64,000 nucleotides of DNA from Chryseobacterium sp. 7 (lineage in GTDB: Bacteria; Bacteroidota; Bacteroidia; Flavobacteriales; Weeksellaceae). The position numbers were made by a program, and so were the translations under genes. The notes under the pieces were generated by a model. It did not search any database, had not been told where the DNA came from, and saw nothing but the letters and a program-made list of their open reading frames with translations. This document shows positions 8,267 to 18,767 of this stretch, one piece after another (within the stretch, counting starts at the first letter, position 1; each line of letters starts with the position of its first letter). The DNA lies in contig NZ_RCCA01000001.1 of the NCBI RefSeq assembly GCF_003663845.1, positions 620,001 through 684,000 on the forward strand, written 5' to 3'.

Positions 8267-8405
8267 CTACTTTTCTTCACTTTTAATTCTATCTTCTTCT
8301 AATACTTCTGCCATAATTTTTGCTTGTAATTTACAATCAATAAGTTCAACTTTCAAACTATCAATTGTTTTATTTTTAGCTGTCAAATTAGTTTCACCTG
8401 CTCTT
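8267..8405 (-). pseudogene. Small coding remnant right of the IS
   Basis: A minus frame ending at 8267 reads NKTIDSLKVELIDCKLQAK and then VLEEDRIKSEEK. It looks like the helical C-terminal end of a regulator or transposase subunit. Upstream there is a stop, and a frame change would be needed to continue (WYNVSTEK in the other frame), so the gene is broken. The rest of 8151-8677 shows no gene. A weak hairpin AGGCAC...GTGCCT lies at 8626-8654. Confidence 0.35.
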
Positions 8406-8677
8406 TTCTGTACTTACATTGTACCATGCTGTATTATCCGTTTCATTATCCTAATATCAATTTTCATTTCTATTATCCATAACTTTATATATTGCTTAGT
8501 ATTTAAAATATAATCCCCGCACAAGTTTCTTCAAAGTAATTGCAGCTGAAAGATTCAGTTTAGCACAACGTTTCTTATTAATTTTATGAATAATATAATT
8601 ATATATCAACATATATTTTTAGATCAAGGCACCCATTTAGGAAAATAAGTGCCTATTATTTAGAATTTTACTAATTA

Positions 8678-9301
8678 TTAATATACGCAAAGAACAATAA
8701 AATTATATATTAAATGAAAAATTATCGGATATAAATAATTCCTTTCTTTTAAGTATATTAATGATGTTATGATTGTAAGAAAAAATGTATAACACATTTG
8801 CTCTAATGAAGGCAAATGATTAATGCTAAATAAAAATGAAATAAAAAGAGTAATAAAAATAGGTGAGATATTTTTTTTCAATAAAAATTCAATTGGAATT
8901 ATTTTTTTAAAGATTTCTTCATATAGTGGAGCTACTAAAATAGCACTAATTAAATAATAATCATATTTATTAGACAAGTGAAAAGCACATTCAAAAATAT
9001 CATTACTAATAAGAACTATGGCATAAGAATATAATATACTTGCTACAAAATATAAAAATATTTTTTTTGAAGAAATACCTTTAAATCCAATATAATCACT
9101 TACTTTTTTATTCGAAATCATGATTGTCACAAAAAACAGGCCAGCAACAATCAATCTACTGCATATAATACTTAAATCATAATTAATTTGATTATCATAG
9201 CCTCCTAACCATTTTATAAATAAAAAATTGATAATAAATTCTACTAGAAAATAAAGTAAAATTATCAGGATTGGCATAATATAATTATTTTTTCTTTTCA
9301 T
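8678..9301 (-). CDS. CPBP-family intramembrane protease-like protein
   Basis: A 207-residue integral membrane protein with about six hydrophobic segments. It has the CPBP/Abi motifs: LYEEIFKK (E128-E129, with K where the family often has R), FSINHLP (H162) and FHLIYNF (H196, N200). CPBP proteins include eukaryotic CAAX prenyl endopeptidases and bacterial proteins giving self-immunity to bacteriocins. The start codon lies inside the 3' end of the RHS gene (17-base overlap), so it is translationally coupled to the variable tail of that protein. The position of an RHS immunity gene is exactly here, and I infer immunity as a possible role. The sequence is much more AT-rich than the RHS gene, as toxin/immunity ends usually are. 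Confidence 0.75.
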   Translation of the reverse strand: MKRKNNYIMPILIILLYFLVEFIINFLFIKWLGGYDNQINYDLSIICSRLIVAGLFFVTIMISNKKVSDYIGFKGISSKKIFLYFVASILYSYAIVLISNDIFECAFHLSNKYDYYLISAILVAPLYEEIFKKIIPIEFLLKKNISPIFITLFISFLFSINHLPSLEQMCYTFFLTIITSLIYLKERNYLYPIIFHLIYNFIVLCVY

Positions 9302-12300
9302 TATTATCTTTATTATCTGTTTTTTTATTATGCCATAGCAAATGATTCAAGGCGACTCCCATTCTATAACCATCATATGCAGACTTAGTTGATGGTCCAT
9401 CGACAGATCCTATAGGCGCAGGCCCTGCAGTAGCAGGTGGGCACTCTGAACAATAGGGAGCTATTCCTGAGCCAGAAGTAGCGCTACCAACGCCGTTTAT
9501 GACTTTAGAAACCCCACTTTCAGGTGCAGTGAAATTTTCCTTAAAATTTTCCTGTACAAAATCTTTAGCATTAAAATCAAATTCCATATTTGGGTAATTA
9601 TAAGTATTATAATTATCCTGCGAAAACTTATCTACACCATATATCTTAGCATTATCTGCTAATTTCGCATCTACAATAAGTCCAAATCCAGATTTTTTAC
9701 CGATTGTATTATAACTGACATTTCCTTCATTAGCCCAACTTCCTGTTACCGAAACTCCTCCTCCTTCTTCCAATTTAATATTGCCTACTGATTGCTTATC
9801 AGAATTTACAAGATTAATTGAATGAGAGGCACCAAGATACTCTTCTTTGTCAGACAATCTTGCATAAGCATTACTAGATGTTAATTTTGCGTCATAGACA
9901 AAATCACCAGCTTCATCCTTATACCAATCTTCATTTCTTCCATCCGGATCAATAAATATTAGAGGATTATTATAAGCATATCGATATGGTGTCCATCTTG
10001 TATCTTTCTCCGCCAAAGGATCCACCACTCCCCATCTTCCTAAATCCGGCATATACATTCTCGCTCCATAATCAAAAAAGCCTGTTTCCTGTAATTCCTT
10101 ACCATTATACTTGTAAGACCTATAACTTCCGAAATAAGAATTACTCAGTCCTCCTGAGATATGGCTTAACCCAAATGCATAATAGTTGTTGGTATCAGTA
10201 ATTTCAAGAGCTCCTGTGCTGTCTTTACCAAAGCTCATCCTTGTATTTCCAAGGTGGTCTTTGTACTGATAAATATAGCGGTTTTCTGCAAAACTGTAAA
10301 CTCCTTCTGTAGTATGTACAAAATCAAGCCTCCATTCCGGGGTAATTGTACCGGGATTAAAAATACCTTTATATGCCTGTTGCTCATAGGCATGCTCCGT
10401 ACGGCAGGTTAGACAGATCCCTCCTCCCTCAAAATAGTTGTACTGAAAACCATCCAGATAATCTGTAATTGTAATACTGGCCAGACCACGAGGTGGGGCA
10501 CTGGAATACGTTTTACGTACTTTTACGCCATCTGCACGGTATAAATAATCCAAGCCAATATTCATAGCAGGTCCAAAAGGACTACTCTGTGTAATGGAAT
10601 AAGAATCAGGTAAACTCAGATAATTATATACAATACTCCAGATTCCTTTATCCTTCATAGTGGTCATGCTGCCATTCAGGTCATAGTCAATTACATTGTT
10701 TCCTCCCTCATAACCGGTATCATTCAATGCATTTTCTATCACCTGAGTCAAACGGTTGCCATTATAGATATAGTCAAGGTTATCCACCAATGTCGAAGTC
10801 TGACCCGATACAGGAATAGCCCTTCTTTTAAGATTGCTGATATTCCCATTCACATCATAAGTCAGGTATTCGTCATAATTACCGCTAACTCCTGTTGAAG
10901 GCTCTTTATAAAACGCATTGGTTAACCTGTTCAATACATCATATTCATAATTATAACGCTTCAAAAGGTTTTCAGAACCGTTATTCCAGTCAATTTCAGC
11001 AATGTTACCATTAAACTTCCCAACGGATTGAGTATTAACAGGATTATTATATCTCATCTCATAACCAAAAAGTTTACCGTTCAGGTTAGAAGGATCATTG
11101 ATTTTGGTCATCCAGCCTCTGATATTATACTTATAATCCATCTGCTGCAAAGGCGAAGCTGCTGCAGTCCCTCCCACTTTCTTGGACTCAAGCTGAGAAA
11201 GCTCATTGTATTTATTCTGCGTAAGATATTCAACAGCATTATTATCCACCTGATGTTTATGAACCAATAACCTGTTCTGGCTGTCATATTCAAAGGTTTC
11301 TGTAATAACCCTTTCAACGTCGGTATCTAAACGTTTATGTCGGGTAACAGTCATTTTTGGCGTGCCTGAAAAATCAAGCTGGCTCTCTGTTCCTGTATAT
11401 CCTCCCAGATGGTTTACGGAATGAGTTCCTACTGCTCTTCCCCGGAAATCATAATAGAAATACGTTTTGGTCCAGTTATCATCCTCTACGTTCTTTACAT
11501 AAGAAGCCGTTGGCATTCCCTGAGTACTCACACTGCTCGCTGCATTGATCACAGGCTGGTCTAAAATAACAGTAGGTGGAAACTTCTTAGTATCCCGGGG
11601 ATAATTGTCATAGTAATTAATGCTCAGAATAGTCTGGGAATCCGATAGAAAATTGTTCGTATAGTATACCATAATCCCAGGCCTGTTAAAGCCGGTAGCA
11701 GTCTGCTCTTCTACAATATTCTGACTGCCAAGCTGGTTCTGCATCGTTTCACGGTCTCCACCAGATATAATTCCCGTGTAGGCCACACGTCCAAATTTGT
11801 CATACTTGGTAAAAAGCCACTGACCTTTCCCTTCCATTACAGTATCACGAGTCAAAATAAGACGGTCCTGTTTGTCATACACCATATATTCCCAGCCTTT
11901 CCCAGGAAGCTTCTTTTGCGCAAGCCTGCCCCGGCCGTCATAACGGTACTGGTAGCAAAGCTCATTAAGTAAAGAATCCGTCATAGATGCAGAAACACCT
12001 TTTGGAGGTATAACAAAGGCTAACTGGTCATACTCATTATAAACATAATACGTATCTGCATTCAATGTCGGACTGATAACTTTCCTTACCAGTATCACCT
12101 GACCTTTCGCATTTTTAAATTCCTGGGTCTCATTGCCATCTTCATCCTTTACCATATTCTTATACAGCTGCCCAGATGGATAAGCAATGGCAGGAGCAGG
12201 GTCAAAACTGCTCTTGGTTGTTCCCTGATACCAGCTTGAAGAGATAAGATAATGGTAAACTTCTCCAGTTCCATTGGTGCCGTAGTCATATTTTACAGGC

Positions 12301-12728
12301 TTGCCTGACCAGGCTGTTCCTACCTGAACCTGTTCCTGAATCCGGTTTAAAGGAGAGCTTTCAAGTCTTTTCTCAGAATAGATCTTTTCATTCCCATAAA
12401 TATCGGGATTAACAGCATTGGACAGCGGGGAAGCATAGATACCCCCATTTAAGGTCCCGCTCTGAGGGACAGGAAGATAATCATTAACCTGCCTTCCAAA
12501 CCCATCATATTCGTATTTCGTTACTACATCCTTACCCGTAGGAGAGCCTTTTATAGCAATAGACTGCTTAGGTCTTGAAAGTCCGTCATAGTACTGGACA
12601 TTTTCTGTTACTTTTAAGTTCGTATGGTCAAGATAGGTCTTCGTATAGATATAATTCTCTGCCGGTGAAAGCTGACCTTGCAATGAGCCAGCCAGCAGGA
12701 TTCCTATTGGAATTATGAGTTTCTTCAT
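9285..12728 (-). CDS. RHS repeat-associated core protein with variable C-terminal domain (DUF6443 N-terminus)
   Basis: 1147 residues with a signal peptide (MKKLIIPIGILLAGSLQG). Residues about 20-150 resemble DUF6443 (SPAENYIYTKTYLDHTNLK). Many YD repeats follow (YDGRGRLAQKKLPGKGWEY, YDKFGRVAYTG, YDVNGNISNL). The RHS core ends in YKYNGKELQETGFFDYGARM, RWGVVDPLAEK and IDPDG. After residue 931 comes a 216-residue tail beginning NEDWYKDEAGDFVYD, with glycine-rich and cysteine (YCSECPP) parts and a lysine-rich end. In RHS proteins this tail is the exchangeable effector inside a cocoon. I do not recognise its activity. The gene is third in a minus-strand cassette and overlaps the CPBP gene. Confidence 0.9.
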   Translation of the reverse strand: MKKLIIPIGILLAGSLQGQLSPAENYIYTKTYLDHTNLKVTENVQYYDGLSRPKQSIAIKGSPTGKDVVTKYEYDGFGRQVNDYLPVPQSGTLNGGIYASPLSNAVNPDIYGNEKIYSEKRLESSPLNRIQEQVQVGTAWSGKPVKYDYGTNGTGEVYHYLISSSWYQGTTKSSFDPAPAIAYPSGQLYKNMVKDEDGNETQEFKNAKGQVILVRKVISPTLNADTYYVYNEYDQLAFVIPPKGVSASMTDSLLNELCYQYRYDGRGRLAQKKLPGKGWEYMVYDKQDRLILTRDTVMEGKGQWLFTKYDKFGRVAYTGIISGGDRETMQNQLGSQNIVEEQTATGFNRPGIMVYYTNNFLSDSQTILSINYYDNYPRDTKKFPPTVILDQPVINAASSVSTQGMPTASYVKNVEDDNWTKTYFYYDFRGRAVGTHSVNHLGGYTGTESQLDFSGTPKMTVTRHKRLDTDVERVITETFEYDSQNRLLVHKHQVDNNAVEYLTQNKYNELSQLESKKVGGTAAASPLQQMDYKYNIRGWMTKINDPSNLNGKLFGYEMRYNNPVNTQSVGKFNGNIAEIDWNNGSENLLKRYNYEYDVLNRLTNAFYKEPSTGVSGNYDEYLTYDVNGNISNLKRRAIPVSGQTSTLVDNLDYIYNGNRLTQVIENALNDTGYEGGNNVIDYDLNGSMTTMKDKGIWSIVYNYLSLPDSYSITQSSPFGPAMNIGLDYLYRADGVKVRKTYSSAPPRGLASITITDYLDGFQYNYFEGGGICLTCRTEHAYEQQAYKGIFNPGTITPEWRLDFVHTTEGVYSFAENRYIYQYKDHLGNTRMSFGKDSTGALEITDTNNYYAFGLSHISGGLSNSYFGSYRSYKYNGKELQETGFFDYGARMYMPDLGRWGVVDPLAEKDTRWTPYRYAYNNPLIFIDPDGRNEDWYKDEAGDFVYDAKLTSSNAYARLSDKEEYLGASHSINLVNSDKQSVGNIKLEEGGGVSVTGSWANEGNVSYNTIGKKSGFGLIVDAKLADNAKIYGVDKFSQDNYNTYNYPNMEFDFNAKDFVQENFKENFTAPESGVSKVINGVGSATSGSGIAPYCSECPPATAGPAPIGSVDGPSTKSAYDGYRMGVALNHLLWHNKKTDNKDNNEKKK

Positions 12729-12732
12729 CAGT

Positions 12733-15700
12733 TTAGTTTTTAAAATGGTATTGGTATTCTTTTAAGGTCTTATAGGATACATTGCCAGCAGCATCCCTAA
12801 CCTCCTGCTTGATCTCTTTAATCCTGTTTTCTGTATCATAAAAATAGAGTTCCTTTAACCCTGAAGGCTGTACGATACTTCTCACTCCCACTAAAGGATC
12901 ATAAGTATAAGTCGTAATCAGCGCTCCAGGCACTGCCGTTTTCCTGAAAGTATCCAAGGCACTCAACAACGCTGATTCATCATTATCCAATCCCGCTGAT
13001 GCATCCGTATTCGATGTATTGACAATAGTATCAATTAAGGACTGCTGGATATCTGATTTTCTCACCCCTTCCACTTTGGCAATGGGTTGCGTTTTATTGT
13101 ATCCCCAGATAATTGTAACAGGTGTACCTTCTTTCAAAGTATACTCCTCCAGATTTCCCTTACTATCGTATTTATCATACTTTATCTTTGTTTCCATAGC
13201 ATTGGTCAAGGTATTCAAACCCGTAACTGCATCAGGAAAAAGACTCGTGGTAGAAGCATCATAAATAATTTCTGTTTTGGCAACCGCTTTCTCTGCAACC
13301 ATGGTATTTAGCTTTTGGGTTACACCCGTTTCCAATGGAATACTGATCATATTGGCATTGATAAGCTTCTGGTTATTCTTCTCCGTAGCATACAAATAAT
13401 TGGTCTTTGTCGTACTGCCATCAGGAAGAAGCTGTGTAGACAATGACGGATAATCAAAAGAATTATAAGTATTATTTGTGGTGCTCGTTACTGAACTCTG
13501 TACTCCATTCTTATAAAAATAAGATGTCTCAACTTTCTTAGATGGCAATGTGATACCATATTTTGTAAAATATTTATAAGGTGTAGCTAGAATGACTTGG
13601 GGGAAATATTGCTGAAAGGCACTATAGTATTTATACTTGTATCTTTCAGGATTAATATTATTATAAAAATTATCTTTTGCTTTTATTCCTTCAAGTTTTT
13701 CAAATACATAGCTCGCATACTCATTATTAACTTCTGAAAGTATCTTACCATCCATATCATATTTTTTCTCAAAAACCATCTGCCCTCTAAGGTAATCATG
13801 ATTGGTAATCGGTAAAATAGGCATAGTTGGCACAAACATTTCCGGGTTAGGAAAATCAATAGGCGATCTGAATTTATAAACCGTTTTTCCATTATCCGTA
13901 ATGCTGTTATTGCTGCCTCGCACAATCTGCTTTAAGGTTACATACTGATATCCAACATCTGAACCCTGTGTTTTTTCAGATGGAATGATATTATAGTTGG
14001 TAGTCGTATCAGATGTACAGCTATAAGATAAATAGCCATCAGAAAGAGTTGGGTGATACTCATATGTAATTCCTTCTTCATATCTGAAAACAGGTTCCGG
14101 GAAAACTAAAGCTCCACTGCTTTTTTGAGAATCGTTAATATCAGTATAATCATATATAAATTCCTTTGCCGGATTTGTCGAACCAGCATCATCAAAATAT
14201 TTAATATTATTAACCCTTAATCCACCTCCTTTTTTGGTCAAGTAACTCGTAAAATAATGCTCTTTTGTAGTCGCTGTATAATTGTATGATACAGGCATAT
14301 GTGTATATCCATAACTTCCAGTAAATGATGCATAATAAGTACCTGGCTGCAGATCCACTTCTCCATCGAACTCGGTAATTGGCTGTGAATTCTCACCAGG
14401 ATTATGGCTTGGGCACTGTACATTACCATTATTTAAGCAAGACTGCCATGACATTTCCCAAAAATGTAATGAAGGAGAATATGTGTTACTTCCGGTTTTT
14501 TGGTAAATATCAAATCTCCAGTTTGAGTATATTAAACTTCCCAAATCAAGATGCAGCTTTACCTTTTGCGGTGAAAGTATTGTAAAAAATTCTTTTTTCT
14601 GCGAAGGGCTAAATGAGGGGATATCCAATGTAAAAGTACTAACTGAATCCACCCATTCTCCTGTAATAGGTTCCATTGGCAGGTTGAACCCGGCAGCGTG
14701 GCTATAAATATTTTCTCCAAAATCAAAAACTACTTTGCCTTTGGTTGGATAAGTAATAGAGTTGATAACATCTTGGGTAATGTAAATCGGTTTATAAGGC
14801 TCTGGTCCTTTGTAGTATCCCCAACTATCTTTTCCAAAAGTTTTATCAAAACTATTATAAGCAATATTATATTCATTTATGTTATTTCCTAAACTCGATT
14901 TTGTGATTTTTTTCAGCAAAAGCTTTTGCAGAAAACCCTGAGGATAGGGAGGATTATAAAAGGATGTGTTTGAATAATCATAATCAAAAGAATATTTATC
15001 AACGTACTGGCTATTACTCTGTCCTGTAAAATTGCTTTGAATTGATTTTAATTTATACAAATTAGAGGCGTTCAGATAATTAGAATCGGTTCTTCCCTTC
15101 TCATAGAAAAAGTTTACTGTTCCTTTATCTGTTATTGCAATACTGGTCAGAAGTTTCGTGTTTGCAGTATTATATACAGTTTGAGCTTCTATAGCTCCAG
15201 GCATTTGAGGATCAGGATTCATTGTGGTATTAGAGTAATTGTATGTAATGTTTCCTGCAAGCCTATTTGTTCTTGTTTCCGGATCCTTATACTCAACTTG
15301 CGAAGCTTGATCATAGTTAAAGGTAAGCAATACATTATTACTTGGATCTTTAACTTTTTCCAAATGAAATGCTGTAAAATATATTCCTCCACCAAGATTA
15401 GTAGCTATATCACTGGAACCATTAAGCAGCCCAACTTTTACAGTAGATACATTTTTTGAGGAAGTTTCCATTCCTCGAAATAAATATTGATTCCCTTTAT
15501 CGTCTGTAATGGTAATTGTCTGCACTTCACCACCCGAATCATGGGTACTTGTAATTTTTAAATTATTCCGATCCAGCTTTTCAGCTATAAAATTACCATT
15601 AGGATCTTTTTTAATGATAAATCTTCCGGAATAACCCATAAAATTATACTGATACAGATCATACTCAGTGTCATAAGTACCAATTCCCACATAAAATGCA

Positions 15701-16188
15701 TATTCGTTGATATTCCAATTGGTAAGCTGGTCAAATATCAATTTGTAGGTTGGGTTATTTTCATGTCTATAGATTCCATATTTTATTGCAGGAGGAGAAG
15801 ACATAAAAGTAGATTCTATTTTGCCATCAGCAACTCCTCCCCTTACTGTTCTTGTAATGGTTCCTCCTGCTAATAAATTCCAACCAAGCCCCGTTTCTCC
15901 AGCTTTATCATCCGGTTTTGCACTTAACGGATGGTATTTTAACTGGACATTTAGATTAATGTTAGAGTTACTTGTTGGAATATTAAAAAGAGGGATACTG
16001 ATGTCTGGAATTCCTGTATAATAACTTACCGGCACTTCTTCAAACTTCATTAAATTATTTGAAGTAGGAGCTGCTGGAAATATTTTATTAATATTATCTA
16101 CATCTTTATTAAAATCATTACCTGTTTGAGCATTTAACTGACAATAAATATTTGCCAGAATAGCTACAGTTAATATTTTTCTTTTCAT
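12733..16188 (-). CDS. RHS/YD-repeat partner protein (SpvB/TcdB-like N-terminal shell half)
   Basis: 1151 residues with a signal peptide (MKRKILTVAILANIYCQLNA). The N-terminal part has the hallmark EEVPVSYYTGIPDISIPLF and GETGLGWNLLAGGTITRTVRG, seen in SpvB/TcdB-like and Bacteroidetes RHS-associated proteins. The C-terminal 250 residues turn into YD-repeat sequence (TTYTYDPLVGVRSIVQPSG, YFYDTENRIKEIKQEV). It ends without an RHS core. The stop is 4 bp before the ATG of the core protein, so the two probably make the two halves of one secreted shell, like TcB-TcC. The export route is presumed Sec plus surface secretion. Confidence 0.85.
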   Translation of the reverse strand: MKRKILTVAILANIYCQLNAQTGNDFNKDVDNINKIFPAAPTSNNLMKFEEVPVSYYTGIPDISIPLFNIPTSNSNINLNVQLKYHPLSAKPDDKAGETGLGWNLLAGGTITRTVRGGVADGKIESTFMSSPPAIKYGIYRHENNPTYKLIFDQLTNWNINEYAFYVGIGTYDTEYDLYQYNFMGYSGRFIIKKDPNGNFIAEKLDRNNLKITSTHDSGGEVQTITITDDKGNQYLFRGMETSSKNVSTVKVGLLNGSSDIATNLGGGIYFTAFHLEKVKDPSNNVLLTFNYDQASQVEYKDPETRTNRLAGNITYNYSNTTMNPDPQMPGAIEAQTVYNTANTKLLTSIAITDKGTVNFFYEKGRTDSNYLNASNLYKLKSIQSNFTGQSNSQYVDKYSFDYDYSNTSFYNPPYPQGFLQKLLLKKITKSSLGNNINEYNIAYNSFDKTFGKDSWGYYKGPEPYKPIYITQDVINSITYPTKGKVVFDFGENIYSHAAGFNLPMEPITGEWVDSVSTFTLDIPSFSPSQKKEFFTILSPQKVKLHLDLGSLIYSNWRFDIYQKTGSNTYSPSLHFWEMSWQSCLNNGNVQCPSHNPGENSQPITEFDGEVDLQPGTYYASFTGSYGYTHMPVSYNYTATTKEHYFTSYLTKKGGGLRVNNIKYFDDAGSTNPAKEFIYDYTDINDSQKSSGALVFPEPVFRYEEGITYEYHPTLSDGYLSYSCTSDTTTNYNIIPSEKTQGSDVGYQYVTLKQIVRGSNNSITDNGKTVYKFRSPIDFPNPEMFVPTMPILPITNHDYLRGQMVFEKKYDMDGKILSEVNNEYASYVFEKLEGIKAKDNFYNNINPERYKYKYYSAFQQYFPQVILATPYKYFTKYGITLPSKKVETSYFYKNGVQSSVTSTTNNTYNSFDYPSLSTQLLPDGSTTKTNYLYATEKNNQKLINANMISIPLETGVTQKLNTMVAEKAVAKTEIIYDASTTSLFPDAVTGLNTLTNAMETKIKYDKYDSKGNLEEYTLKEGTPVTIIWGYNKTQPIAKVEGVRKSDIQQSLIDTIVNTSNTDASAGLDNDESALLSALDTFRKTAVPGALITTYTYDPLVGVRSIVQPSGLKELYFYDTENRIKEIKQEVRDAAGNVSYKTLKEYQYHFKN

Positions 16189-16190
16189 GG

Positions 16191-17732
16191 TTATTTTTTT
16201 ATCAGTTTAGCATTCGCTGTTTTATTGTTATCAGTTTTTATGGTCACCAGATAAGCTCCCTGAATGAGTGCCTGAGTATTGATCTTAGTCACTTTATTTT
16301 TTGTTTTCAGACTCTGAAGCTGTCTTCCGCTCATGTCATACAACAGAATATCTGCATCTTTAAAGTCAAAACCAATTTCCACATAGGCATAATCAGAAAC
16401 AGGATTTGGATAGATTTTGATATCGTATTTTTCAATTAACTGATCCACCTGCTTGTCTCCAAGCTTCACGATCTTCCAGTTCTCTTTTCCGAGCTCTTCT
16501 GCACTGGTTCCTGCCAGAATAATGGAACCGTCTCTGTTCAGTTTTAAATCAGACAATCTCTCTTCCTTCTTTCTGGATTCTCCACCCACGTGTTTTCTCC
16601 ATTGCTCATTGCCATTATGATCCAAATACAACATCCAGAACGTTTCATCATCAGTTTCTACTCTTCCCTCTGTCTGAGTATAGCCTCCTAATAAAATTCC
16701 TTTAGAAGATTTATCGTCTGCTGAATGAAGAACACTCATACTCATAAGTATGTCCCTGTTTTTGAAATTGTAAGATTTCTGCCACTGCTCTTCGCCTCTT
16801 TCATTTAATGATATCAGCCAAAGGTCCGATCCTTCTTCAAGGCCTACAGTTTTATTCCCTGACCTGTCTGATCTGGATTCTCCGCCAATGATAAAGCCAG
16901 TTGAAGTTAATGCCAGAGTTCTTATATGATCATCACCTTTACCTCCAAAGTTCTTTTCCCATTCTACTTTTCCGCTCTTGTCTAACTTGACAATCCAGTA
17001 GTCACCTTCACCGAAGTTTTCGGTTTTCTTTATTCCTCCAAGTGAACTTCTGGAATAAATTCCAAGTAATGCTCCACCGTCACGAGTTGGAATCATCTTC
17101 TCTACTTCATCTAAGCCTTTTCCTCCTAAAATCAATTGGGACAGTTCTTTTCCATCCTTATCTAGTTTTGTAATCAAAACATCTTTGGAGCCGTAACCTT
17201 TTGAAGAGTTTTGTACGTTTCCAGCCACAAAGAATCCCTGATCTGTAGTCTGAATTACAGCTCTTGCTTCTTCATCAGAACTTGATCCAATATTTTTTTG
17301 CCATAGCTCGTCTCCAAATTCATTAATTCTGATCAGCCAGATATCAGATCCACCTTTAGAATCTTCTTTTTTATCAAGACCTTTTCCTGAATAGGAAGTT
17401 CCGGCTAATAGAAATCCGCCATCCTGAGTGGTAACGGTTGCGGATAAATAATCGTGGTTTTGTCCTGAAAAGTATTTTTCCCAGACTTCTTCTCCCTGTT
17501 GATTCAGCTTTACAAGGTGAAAATCATAACCATTATTTTGCCTATTCGCTTGTTGTAGTTTGTCGCTCTGAATAGAGCTTCCTGTGATCAGATACTGTTG
17601 ATCTATTGTAGTGGTAACCTGGCTTAGAAAATCCTGAGTAGAGGATTTGATGTCTTTCTGCCACACTACTTTCTGAGCAGATGTACCCAGAATAGCGCAT
17701 AAGGTAAGCGCAGCAAGATAAATTTTTTTCAT
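16191..17732 (-). CDS. T9SS-sorted beta-propeller-like secreted protein
   Basis: 513 residues: a signal peptide (MKKIYLAALTLCAILGTSA) and a series of blocks with the pattern GG.D.WL.+.N..G...W.K..GG (for example SDIWLIRINEFGDELWQKN and DYWIVKLDKSGKVEWEKNF). These suggest a repeat propeller. The C-terminal sorting domain runs from KIYPNPVSDYAYVEIG to GAYLVTIKTDNNKTANAKL. It would be secreted by the type IX system and attached to the surface. It is first in the cassette with two RHS-type genes, 2-4 bp apart, so it may help expose or anchor the RHS shell. The palindromic promoter element lies about 160 bp upstream. Confidence 0.88.
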   Translation of the reverse strand: MKKIYLAALTLCAILGTSAQKVVWQKDIKSSTQDFLSQVTTTIDQQYLITGSSIQSDKLQQANRQNNGYDFHLVKLNQQGEEVWEKYFSGQNHDYLSATVTTQDGGFLLAGTSYSGKGLDKKEDSKGGSDIWLIRINEFGDELWQKNIGSSSDEEARAVIQTTDQGFFVAGNVQNSSKGYGSKDVLITKLDKDGKELSQLILGGKGLDEVEKMIPTRDGGALLGIYSRSSLGGIKKTENFGEGDYWIVKLDKSGKVEWEKNFGGKGDDHIRTLALTSTGFIIGGESRSDRSGNKTVGLEEGSDLWLISLNERGEEQWQKSYNFKNRDILMSMSVLHSADDKSSKGILLGGYTQTEGRVETDDETFWMLYLDHNGNEQWRKHVGGESRKKEERLSDLKLNRDGSIILAGTSAEELGKENWKIVKLGDKQVDQLIEKYDIKIYPNPVSDYAYVEIGFDFKDADILLYDMSGRQLQSLKTKNKVTKINTQALIQGAYLVTIKTDNNKTANAKLIKK

Positions 17733-17867
17733 TCTCGTGTTGTTGTTTGAGTTAGTAATTAGTCTTTATTAAATACGTAGCAATTTAACATTTTTTTAGA
17801 AACAATAAATGCTTTTATTATAATTAAAATGATTACAATTATACTTTTAAAGCATGTGATTTATATT

Positions 17868-17911
17868 AATATCACAAAAATATATTGATTAAACGACAAA
17901 ACTTGTCGTAT
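17868..17911 (-). promoter_or_regulatory. Shared palindrome copy 2 with promoter of the RHS cassette
   Basis: CGACAAAACTTGTCG (17894-17908) has 6-bp inverted arms around AAC, followed by TAT. On the minus strand its inner TTTTG is followed, after 14 bases, by TATTTTTG, which matches the -7 consensus TAnnTTTG. Transcription would run into the T9SS gene at 17732. Confidence 0.55.
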
Positions 17912-18044
17912 CAATAATAATTATTGATTAAGATCATACACAACTGTAAAGACAAAAGCAAAATTTAAATATAATTCTACAATGAATATGTAATTTTAGT
18001 AAATATTGAAAACAAAAAAATCAAAAGTCTTACAGAGTGAAGCA

Positions 18045-18080
18045 GCAACTTTGAAAGTCCTTACGTCCTAACAAAGTTGC
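18045..18080. other. Isolated inverted repeat
   Basis: GCAACTTTG and CAAAGTTGC form a 9-bp perfect stem with an 18-base loop. It has no T-run and lies in the gene-poor stretch 17912-18393. It could be a recombination or binding site. No function can be assigned. Confidence 0.3.
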
Positions 18081-18393
18081 GAATGAATTCCTAACTTCTC
18101 CGCATAGTTGTAAGTCGCACACATTTTAATAGACAATATTTCCATTCCTAAAACAGAATTTTAGGAACATTACTCTTTTGTAAAGCATAGAGAGCATTAA
18201 TTTTTTAAAAATACAAAACGGAGCCATCTACATATTGTAGATTTTAAGGTATCCAACTAAAAGGTGAACTTCTTAAAATTATAAAAGCCAATTGGAAGAA
18301 TAACGTATGCTAAAATTTAAGTTGACTGTATCAGTCATGTAGACATTAACTAACAACAGAAAAAAATTGTAATTCCATTTATTAATATCTCCA

Positions 18394-18640
18394 TCAATAA
18401 AAGGCTGATAATGTAGCAATAGCTTTTTCAAAAGCAACTATATCTATGTTAATAATTCCTAAGTGATAAATTAGACTTGCTATATGTACTTTTGCGAAAG
18501 CTTTTTAAGCATTTCTAAATGCTTATGAACACGAATTAGTTTTATATTCTGAAATAAACGTAATGAGATCTAAATTCAGAGCATTTATAAGATAATATCA
18601 TCTTTAAATTAATTTTGACCAATTATTTTTAATTGCTCTA
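18394..18640 (-). pseudogene. Heavily degraded coding remnant
   Basis: On the minus strand, pieces in different frames read LDLITFISEYKTNS, KHLEMLKK and then AFAKVHIASLIYHLGIINI followed by AFEKAIATLSAFY and a TGA at 18394-18396. Protein-like stretches broken by stops and frame changes suggest an old gene. It may have belonged with the 18768-19034 fragment. The family is not recognised. Confidence 0.35.
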
Positions 18641-18767
18641 TCAGTTCATTGTGTAATAATAACAAAAGCGTAATCACTGCATTTTTCAAAACTACTTGAT
18701 TTTTTCAAAGATATACGTGTAAGCAATCTGTCTTTTCAGTCTTGAATCATACTCTTTTTACATCATA

